Source: Propionibacteriaceae bacterium
GTDB taxonomy: Bacteria; Actinomycetota; Actinomycetes; Propionibacteriales; Propionibacteriaceae
Assembly: GCA_031261455.1 (NCBI GenBank)
Contig: JAISJP010000021.1
Span: forward strand, 1 to 52,297
Length of the DNA stretch: 52,297 nucleotides
Direction of reading: 5' to 3'
Shown here: piece after piece, positions 46,070 through 52,297 of the stretch
How the letters are laid out: every line of letters begins with the position of its first letter
Numbering within the stretch: position 1 is the first letter of the stretch
Made by a program: the position numbers and the translations under genes
Notes under the pieces: model-generated
Database searches by the model: none
Seen by the model: the letters and a program-made list of their open reading frames with translations, nothing else
Told to the model about the DNA's origin: nothing

Positions 46070-47073
46070 GTGGCCGATTCTACCGGACTATGCGGTCGCA
46101 ACAGAGTTGCTCCACAGGCGGCGACGGAGACCAGGAGCACCGCCAGCCAGTCCGTGCTTCCTAGCCGCTCGCCGATCACGATCCACGCGAACAACGCGGC
46201 TGCCGCCGGGGCGAGGGATTGGATGATGGAGAACAGTGCCGGGGCTATTCGCAACAGCGCGAACAACTCCAACGGCAGGGTGAGAGCAGACGTGGTCAGG
46301 GCCACCACGACGCCAAGCTTGACCACCTCAAGACCCAGCGCGGCTCCGTTTGGCCCCGCAAACATGGGCACGGAGATGATGGCGGTACCGATGGCGTAGC
46401 TGATCGCCAACAGCGTAACGGGGCCCAATCCCAGCGAGGCGCGGGCACCGAGCGTGATGTGCCCCATCCAGCACAGGGCGGCGAGTAGCGAGAATGCGAC
46501 ACCGGCCCAGTTCAGTTGGGCCGGGTGCAGACTTAGCAAGGCCACCCCGCCTCCCGCGAGCGCCACCCACAGCAGGTCGATGCGCGAACGAGAGCCGATG
46601 ACCGCGACGAAGAGTGGGCCCAAGAACTCGATAGTGACGGCGATTCCCACCGGGATGCGAGCAAACGCCTCATAGATGGAGAAGTTCATCACCAGTAGTG
46701 CAACAACATATAGAGCAACGATGCGCAGATCGGCTCTTGCGGGCACCTGAGGGAGCGTCTGGGTGGGCGCTGGTGCCTGACCTACGCCAGCTTTCGTCTT
46801 GTCTGTTTTGTTCGTTTGAACTGGGCTGGCAGTTGACGAGTCTGAACCGTCTGTGCCTAGCGTCTTGGCGGCAACTCGGCCCTTGAGTGCCGGGCTGGTA
46901 CCCAAAGCGGCGACCGCCAAGAACACAAACGAGAACGCCCAGCGCAACCACACGGCACCCAGCGGCGACGGCATCGCCCAAATCATCTCTTTGGCGAAAG
47001 ACGCCCCCACCTGCGTGGTGACAATTGCCACGCCCATGGCGAGTACTCCAGCCGCCTTGGGGGTGATGCTCAC
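46066..47073 (-). CDS. EamA/RhtA-type exporter
   Basis: 335 residues with about ten membrane helices in two EamA halves. The RhtA-type segment MNFSIYEAFARIPVGIAVTIEFLGPL and the second-half LRIAPALFSIIQSLAPAAAALFAWIVIGERL match threonine/homoserine-type exporters. Odd: about 55 hydrophilic residues rich in Thr/Lys/Ala are inserted between helices 2 and 3. The substrate is unproven. It starts at ATG 47073 and overlaps the CCA-enzyme start. Confidence 0.9.
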   Translation of the reverse strand: MSITPKAAGVLAMGVAIVTTQVGASFAKEMIWAMPSPLGAVWLRWAFSFVFLAVAALGTSPALKGRVAAKTLGTDGSDSSTASPVQTNKTDKTKAGVGQAPAPTQTLPQVPARADLRIVALYVVALLVMNFSIYEAFARIPVGIAVTIEFLGPLFVAVIGSRSRIDLLWVALAGGGVALLSLHPAQLNWAGVAFSLLAALCWMGHITLGARASLGLGPVTLLAISYAIGTAIISVPMFAGPNGAALGLEVVKLGVVVALTTSALTLPLELFALLRIAPALFSIIQSLAPAAAALFAWIVIGERLGSTDWLAVLLVSVAACGATLLRPHSPVESAT

Positions 47074-47344
47074 GGGCTTAGGCTACCCGTGTGGCCGCCT
47101 GTATGGCGGGCACAGGCCCAAGAAACGGACAGCAAGGCTCGCAACGTACGTCAGATGGCCACGTCACCTCAGGCAGCCCAACCATGTCTGTCCTAACGTC
47201 TTCCAGTCTTTCCAATCAAAGGGAGCTTGACTTCAAACTGACCAGCACTGTCGAGATTATTTCGTCCATTGTACTGCATCTTCGCGGCGGTTCACCACTA
47301 GACTGACCTGTACAGTCTTACCAAGTTCGAGGAGAGTTGATTAG

Positions 47345-48394
47345 ATGAAGTTTCGTGTGCGTAGTGTTGCTACAACCTTGTTGGCGACGGTCCTGAGCCT
47401 TGGTGTGGTGTCCTGCACCCCAGGTGACCCAGAGGGTCCCGCCGTGCCGTCCATCGATCCTTCTCCGTCACAAATCAAGCCAGTTGACGGGCCGTGGCCG
47501 CTCACCGGCATCCGTGGGCCAGTGGTTGACCGTCCTGTTGTCAGCGTCAAGATCGAGAACTCTGGCGACGCCCGCCCGCAGAAAGGTTTGGACGAGGCAG
47601 ACATCGTCTTTGAGCAGATCGTTGAGGGTGGCATCACCCGCCTGATGGCGTTGTATCACTCGCAGATCCCCACTGAGATTTACCCGATACGCTCGGCCCG
47701 CCCCATGGATGGCCCGATCATTGCCCCGTTTGGTGGAGTATTCGTGTGCTCCGGTGGTCAGTGGCCCATGCTGAACCGTGTCACCGACCTCGGCGTGCAG
47801 TTGCTGTCGATGGACGGTGGGGACCACGGATTCTGGCGTATATCGTCACGCTGGGCACCTCATAACGTCGCTGGTGACGTGCAAGAGTTCCTCGATCAGG
47901 CCTACGAAGGGCACACAGACCCTCCCGCGCCGATGTTCAACTACGCGGACGCTGCTGACACCAACTCTGCCACCCTCTTTGGTGTTCCTGCCACCGCGCT
48001 GTATGCCAACATGTCTGGCTCCTTCCACCCGAACTGGGCGTGGGACGCGCAAACCAAGTCCTGGCTGCGCTTCGAGTGGGGCGATCCCTTCGTCAACGTG
48101 GATGACTGGCAGCTACACGCCAAGAACGTCATCGCGCTGAACGTCGATGTGGGCTCCACCGGCTACTCCGACCCGGCTGGCAACCCCGTTCCCGAGACCA
48201 TCGTGGTCGGCTCCGGCACCGGCGTCTACATGGCCGACGGTCACTCCGTCGCAATCACCTGGGAGAAGCCCAACGAGCTAACCCAGTTCGTCTTCCGTGA
48301 CCCCTCGGGTAACCCGATTGACGTGGTCCCCGGCAACACTTGGATTGAGCTAGTCCCTACCAGCTCCGGGTCCATCGAGGTTGTCTACGAGTAA
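47345..48394 (+). CDS. DUF3048 (YerB-like) lipoprotein
   Basis: 349 residues. The signal peptide ends in lipobox LGVVSC (Cys24), then a short Pro/Ser linker. The DUF3048 region begins WPLTGIRGPVVDRPVVSVKIENSGDARPQKGLDEADIVFEQIVEGGITRLMALY and continues into the SARPMDGPI and YNYADAADTN-like parts; the C-terminal half (FRDPSGNPIDVVPGNTWIELVP) fits the second YerB domain. The role is unknown, probably at the outer membrane face. A perfect GACGTTT-G-AAACGTC hairpin follows the stop. Confidence 0.9.
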   Translation: MKFRVRSVATTLLATVLSLGVVSCTPGDPEGPAVPSIDPSPSQIKPVDGPWPLTGIRGPVVDRPVVSVKIENSGDARPQKGLDEADIVFEQIVEGGITRLMALYHSQIPTEIYPIRSARPMDGPIIAPFGGVFVCSGGQWPMLNRVTDLGVQLLSMDGGDHGFWRISSRWAPHNVAGDVQEFLDQAYEGHTDPPAPMFNYADAADTNSATLFGVPATALYANMSGSFHPNWAWDAQTKSWLRFEWGDPFVNVDDWQLHAKNVIALNVDVGSTGYSDPAGNPVPETIVVGSGTGVYMADGHSVAITWEKPNELTQFVFRDPSGNPIDVVPGNTWIELVPTSSGSIEVVYE

Positions 48395-48407
48395 ACCCCT
48401 TACGTGG

Positions 48408-48422
48408 GACGTTTGAAACGTC
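48408..48422 (+). terminator. Hairpin after the DUF3048 gene
   Basis: GACGTTT-G-AAACGTC, a perfect 7-bp palindrome 14 bp after the stop. The very small loop makes a real RNA hairpin uncertain. Confidence 0.3.
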
Positions 48423-48630
48423 AACTCTCAAGTTTGGGCGAAAAGTAGTTGTGCCAACCACTAGAATAGTTGTCGGTTCAGTGCGTATTGTGGCACATTG
48501 GTAGCGGTAGCTTTGCGTTAGCGTTGGTGCACACGCGTGTCGTGAGCAACGCTAGACGCGAACAAACAGACGTTTGTTGCTGAACTCCTCGTGCGGGTAC
48601 GAGTGCAGCGGCAACTCAGGAAGGCATAAC

Positions 48631-50475
48631 ATGACGCAGCCGATGATGCTCGGTGACCGTTATCGGCTGGAAGAAGTTATCGGCCGAGGCGGTATGGCGG
48701 AGGTCTGGCGCGCCCAGGACACTCGCCTGGGACGCGAAGTTGCTATCAAGCGGCTGCGCACCGACCTGTCCAGTGACCCGACCTTCCAAGCCCGCTTCCA
48801 GCGTGAGGCACAGTCAGCCGCCGGGCTGAACCATCCCAACATCGTCTCGGTCTACGACACCGGTACCCAGATTGATCCGAACAGCGGTATCTCCATCCCC
48901 TTCATCGTGATGGAACTTGTCAAGGGCGAGACGCTGCGCGACGTGCTGCACCAGGATGAGCCGATTACGCCAAAACAGGCGTTCGAGTACCTGACCGGGG
49001 TCTTGAGTGCGCTGTCATTCTCGCACTCAAAGGGCATCATTCACCGCGACATCAAACCCGCAAACGTGATGATCACCACCGACGGTGTGGTCAAGGTGAT
49101 GGACTTCGGCATTGCCCGCGCCGTCTCCGATACCACCGCCACGATGACCCAGACCGCGGCGGTCATCGGCACCGCCCAGTACCTGTCTCCGGAGCAGGCG
49201 CGCGGCGAAACCGTTGACGCCCGCTCCGACATCTACTCAACCGGCTGTCTGCTCTACGAGCTGCTCACCGGTCGCCCGCCATTCACGGGCGATTCGCCGG
49301 TTTCCGTTGCGTATCAGCATGTGCGTGAGGTGCCGCTGCCCCCCAGCCAACTTGAGCCTCTGGTCACCCCAGCAATGGACGCCATTGTGATGACGGCCCT
49401 GGCGAAGGATCCGGCCACTCGCTATCAGAGTGCGGACGACATGCTTGCGGACGTCAACCGCCTGCTGGGCGGCACCCCGGTGCAGGCGAAGGTGCCCGAC
49501 GAGGCAGAAACCCAACTGCTTCCTCCCCCTCCGGGCCCGCGCCTGACTGCCAGCGACGACACCGAAACCAAGCTGATGAGTGACTCTGCCTTGGCAGCAT
49601 TCGGCAGCGAAGAGGTGGATGAGGAGGACGCCTACTACTCGGACGATCAGCCTCGGCGACGGGTGACCTGGCCAACCATGGTTCTGATCGGCCTGCTGGT
49701 GGTGCTGTTCGCCGCGCTGGGGATGGTGCTGCTCAAGACCTGGGGCACCGAAACCGATCAGACGACCGTGCCCAGCGTCATCGGGTTGAACGAAACGGGC
49801 GCAAAGTCGACGCTCAGCAACCATCAGTTGACCGCCGAGGTGCGCCACACGTCCGGCCCGGCAGACACCAAGGGTGAGGTCATCAAGCAAGACCCGGCGC
49901 AAGGTGCCACCGCTCGCATCGGGTCGACCGTCATCATCACGATCAATGATGGACCGAACCAAGCCACCATCCCAACCAGCATCATCGGAATGCCGGAGGA
50001 TCAGGCCAAACGGGAACTGGTTGCGCTCGGGTTCAACGCAAACTTCATCTTCAGCCAGCCCGCGACATCGGAACCACCGAGCTACGTCTCGGGGCAGATC
50101 GTCAGTGTCACCCCGGCCCCCGGACAGATGGCGAACTTCAAGGATCAAATCACGTTGACGGTTGCCACGGGCATGTCCATAGTGCCGCAGTTGGTGGGAA
50201 TGTCAGAGGGGGATGCCATAGCTGCAGCGTCCGCGCTCGGTTTCAGCGCCTTCGCAACCGGTTTCGAGCCGACGGATGAGGTTCCGCCCGGAACGGTGCT
50301 GCGGCAGAGCGCCCAGTATGGCATCGCTGGAAAGCGCACCGATCCGATCAGGCTCACTGTCTCCGTTGCGGCCCCACCGTCGTCCGCGCCGACCGAAACC
50401 GCCGCGCCGCCGACCAACACAACTGTGCCGACCGATACCAGCACAACTGTACCGACGGATACTGGCACCCCGTAG
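48631..50475 (+). CDS. pknB: PASTA domain Ser/Thr protein kinase (PknB-like)
   Basis: 614 residues from ATG 48631 (MTQPMMLGDRYRL), with AGGAAGG upstream. The kinase domain is complete: GRGGMAEV glycine loop, Lys40 in VAIKRL, HRDIKPANVM, DFGIARA and the Thr-rich activation loop (TATMTQTAAVIGTAQYLSPEQA). An acidic juxtamembrane stretch leads to one helix (MVLIGLLVVLFAALGMVLL), then three PASTA repeats and a Thr/Pro-rich tail. PASTA kinases sense cell-wall fragments and tune septal and wall synthesis. Unlike in most Actinobacteria, no pbpA, rodA or pstP gene adjoins it. Confidence 0.96.
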   Translation: MTQPMMLGDRYRLEEVIGRGGMAEVWRAQDTRLGREVAIKRLRTDLSSDPTFQARFQREAQSAAGLNHPNIVSVYDTGTQIDPNSGISIPFIVMELVKGETLRDVLHQDEPITPKQAFEYLTGVLSALSFSHSKGIIHRDIKPANVMITTDGVVKVMDFGIARAVSDTTATMTQTAAVIGTAQYLSPEQARGETVDARSDIYSTGCLLYELLTGRPPFTGDSPVSVAYQHVREVPLPPSQLEPLVTPAMDAIVMTALAKDPATRYQSADDMLADVNRLLGGTPVQAKVPDEAETQLLPPPPGPRLTASDDTETKLMSDSALAAFGSEEVDEEDAYYSDDQPRRRVTWPTMVLIGLLVVLFAALGMVLLKTWGTETDQTTVPSVIGLNETGAKSTLSNHQLTAEVRHTSGPADTKGEVIKQDPAQGATARIGSTVIITINDGPNQATIPTSIIGMPEDQAKRELVALGFNANFIFSQPATSEPPSYVSGQIVSVTPAPGQMANFKDQITLTVATGMSIVPQLVGMSEGDAIAAASALGFSAFATGFEPTDEVPPGTVLRQSAQYGIAGKRTDPIRLTVSVAAPPSSAPTETAAPPTNTTVPTDTSTTVPTDTGTP

Positions 50476-50561
50476 CTGACGCCAAGCGGTTCAACCCTAG
50501 CGAGAGTACGTGCAGGAGCTAGCTGGACACTAGCCGGATGACTTCGCCCAAAATGGCACCA

Positions 50562-51734
50562 CTAGGGGCGATGTAGCGTTATCACGATGATCTCGGGAGG
50601 TGCGCCGATACGCACGGGCGGGCCCCAGGCACCGGCACCACGGGACGTGACCACAGTCACTCCGCCCAGTTCATGGACGCCGTCCAGCACCCCTTGCTGC
50701 AGCTTGGCAAGGTAGTGCACCGGCCAGACCTGGCCGCCGTGAGTGTGCCCGCTCACCTGCAGATCTATCCCAAGTTGGGCTGCCAAGTTATCACCCGCCA
50801 ACGCCTGCACCGGCTGATGAGCGGCCAGCAGGCGGAACCTGGTGACGTCGCTCGCCGCGCTGGGCAGGGTGGCGACGGCTTCCGCAACGTCTGCGGCTAG
50901 GGGTGGCCTGCCGGTGCGATCATTGATGCCAATCAGGTCAATGCTCTGCCCACTGCGTGTGATTACCACCGCCTTGTTGGTCAGCACGGGGATGCCGTGC
51001 TCCTCCCAGAAGTCAACCCAGGCCTGCGCGTTCGAGTAGTACTCATGGTTGCCGGTAGTGATGAAGACCCCATCTGCGGCGTGGAGATCCAGTATGGGCA
51101 GCATCTCGTCGCCGATCTGCTCAGGTGTGCCGTCCACTAGGTCGCCCACGATGAGGATGAGGTCGACATTCTGGGCGTTGATCTGATCCACTCTCTCTTG
51201 CAACCAGGCACTCGAACGCGTGGGGCCGATGTGCAGATCCGTGACCAGCGCGATGCGATACCCGTCGAACGCCTCGGGCACTTGCTGGTGCTCAAACTCG
51301 ACCTGGTTGATGTCTGGGGTGAGCGCACGCCAATAGCCGTAGCCCACAACCCCGGCGGCGATGACAATAATGGCGATGGTGAGGGATCGGATTGTCGTCA
51401 CTCTGGTCTTCGCCCTGGCTGACTGGAGTTCTGGGTCGGGCGTTTTGCGGTTGCGGCGACGCCAGATCACGTCCACCACCCACAGGGGAATCAACCCAAA
51501 CGAAAGATACGGCAGATAGGTAACCGCGATATAGCCGATTATGGACACCGGACGCCAGGCCGCAATGTCGATCGAATCACCACCGTATGACGGCACGAAG
51601 GCGGCAGCGATAAGCGCGACGATGAGCACACCCAAGATGGTCGTTCCGACCCACGAGAGCGAAAAGGCGACTCGGATACGAGAAACCAGAAAGACGCACA
51701 AAGCCAAGACGATCACGATCGCAAGCTCAAACAT
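50562..51734 (-). CDS. Membrane metallophosphoesterase (YkuE/YaeI-like)
   Basis: 390 residues. Four or so N-terminal membrane helices (residues 1-150) carry a calcineurin-like phosphoesterase domain: LVTDLHIGP (metal ligands), LILIVGDLVDG, TTGNHEYY, HQPVQ and VSGHTHGGQVWP. Relatives act on phospholipid or undecaprenyl-linked substrates, but the substrate here is not known. It starts at ATG 51734 and converges on pknB. Confidence 0.92.
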   Translation of the reverse strand: MFELAIVIVLALCVFLVSRIRVAFSLSWVGTTILGVLIVALIAAAFVPSYGGDSIDIAAWRPVSIIGYIAVTYLPYLSFGLIPLWVVDVIWRRRNRKTPDPELQSARAKTRVTTIRSLTIAIIVIAAGVVGYGYWRALTPDINQVEFEHQQVPEAFDGYRIALVTDLHIGPTRSSAWLQERVDQINAQNVDLILIVGDLVDGTPEQIGDEMLPILDLHAADGVFITTGNHEYYSNAQAWVDFWEEHGIPVLTNKAVVITRSGQSIDLIGINDRTGRPPLAADVAEAVATLPSAASDVTRFRLLAAHQPVQALAGDNLAAQLGIDLQVSGHTHGGQVWPVHYLAKLQQGVLDGVHELGGVTVVTSRGAGAWGPPVRIGAPPEIIVITLHRP

Positions 51735-51884
51735 CTTTCGGTTTCACTCCCATCCATCTCAAGTGGCGCTTGGGGCTCCGGTGCGGATTCTTGGCGCAAC
51801 ATAAACTAGGCTACTTTGTGCAAGTTCTATCCGCGAGATGTTGAGCTGAGTCCCGTGGTAAGGATGTAAGGAGACTGATCAGAT

Positions 51885-52178
51885 ATGCCCGAGTCCAAGA
51901 GCCGCACCAAGGCGGAGGAGAAACTCCAAAACAAGCGCGCCCGCACGTTGGCAACAAAGCGGGGCGCGAACGCCGAAGAGAAGATCCGCCTCTCTGGTGC
52001 CCGTGACTGGGTGCCCTACGTGTTTGTGCCACTCGGCCTTGGGGGCGTGGCCTGGCTGGTGGTCTACTACATCGCCGGTTCCAAGATCCCCTTCATGGTC
52101 AGTCTCGGCGGCTGGAACTTCCTCATCGCCCTGGCCCTGATCGGCTCCGCGTTTGCCGTCTCGACACAGTGGAAGTAG
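51885..52178 (+). CDS. crgA: Cell division protein CrgA
   Basis: 97 residues. A basic N-terminus (MPESKSRTKAEEK) is followed by two membrane helices (VPYVFVPLGLGGVAWLVVYYIAG and NFLIALALIGSAFAVST) and the short WK end typical of CrgA, an actinobacterial divisome protein that interacts with FtsZ, FtsQ and FtsI. AGGAG lies upstream of ATG 51885. Confidence 0.95.
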   Translation: MPESKSRTKAEEKLQNKRARTLATKRGANAEEKIRLSGARDWVPYVFVPLGLGGVAWLVVYYIAGSKIPFMVSLGGWNFLIALALIGSAFAVSTQWK

Positions 52179-52184
52179 ACCCAC

Positions 52185-52297
52185 TTGAGTGAGGAGCAAT
52201 CGCCTCTAGTCGACTCGTCGGATGACGACTTCGCCAGTGTGAGCGAACAGACGCGAATCCGGCTTGACAAGCGACAACGCCTGCTTGACGCCGGAGT
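52185..52297 (+). CDS. lysS: Probable lysyl-tRNA synthetase, N-terminus only
   Basis: The open frame from TTG 52185 (or GTG 52239) runs off the right edge. The reading ...VSEQTRIRLDKRQRLLDAGV matches the first helix of class II LysS, where RxxKRxxLLxAG precedes the YP motif. Only about 37 residues are visible, so the call is tentative. Confidence 0.55.
   Translation, partial: MSEEQSPLVDSSDDDFASVSEQTRIRLDKRQRLLDAG

Overview
This window is the replication-origin region of an actinobacterial (Actinomycetota) chromosome. The order gyrA-gyrB-dciA-recF-dnaN-oriC-dnaA (leftward), rpmH-rnpA-yidD-yidC-jag-rsmG-parA-parB (rightward), then trxA/trxB, DUF6049 and the CCA enzyme, together with crgA, a PASTA kinase and a DUF3566 gene after gyrA, is typical of that phylum. 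By eye the G+C content is moderate to high, near 58-60 percent. Species and family cannot be fixed from the sequence alone.

1-5.4 kb: pntA (cut by the left edge), a short-chain dehydrogenase, a LytR_C membrane protein and recQ. 5.5-17.5 kb is the most accessory-looking part, all on the minus strand. It encodes a Dpp/Opp-type peptide ABC importer (two permeases, a fused double ATPase and a lipoprotein), followed by a divergent glutathionyl-hydroquinone-reductase-like protein, a metal-dependent amidohydrolase, a GNAT acetyltransferase, a second canonical hydroquinone-reductase-like protein, a degenerate metallo-beta-lactamase-fold protein and an adenine-deaminase-like enzyme. Palindromes sharing a GTGTAC half-site lie before both the importer and the GNAT gene. 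I infer uptake and processing of a small peptide- or thiol-linked compound under local control.

17.5-18.2 kb: a non-coding block of tandem palindromic repeats derived in part from the 3' end and terminator of the adjacent tRNA-Ala(TGC).

18.2-35.4 kb: the origin core. oriC lies between dnaN and dnaA, with DnaA boxes and an AT-rich stretch. Five parS sites (TGTTNCACGTGAAACA) occur between gyrB and parA. Three of them sit inside genes: one in the C-terminal tail of yidD, and two bracketing an extra low-complexity segment in rsmG. In each case parS is read in the same frame, as the peptide VSRET.

35.4-47.1 kb: a uracil permease, a Phd/VapC-type toxin-antitoxin pair whose stop codon overlaps that of trxA tail to tail, trxA (unusual WCSPC active site), trxB, a histidine phosphatase, a membrane pseudokinase with a C-terminal beta-sandwich-like domain, DUF6049, the CCA-adding enzyme and an EamA/RhtA exporter. 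The flippase gene murJ, usual in this cluster, is not present in it. An 87-bp tandem repeat fills the trxB-trxA gap, with a related copy near 2.3 kb.

47.3-52.3 kb: a DUF3048 lipoprotein, a PASTA Ser/Thr kinase standing apart from its usual pbpA/rodA neighbours, a membrane metallophosphoesterase, crgA and the beginning of a probable lysS.
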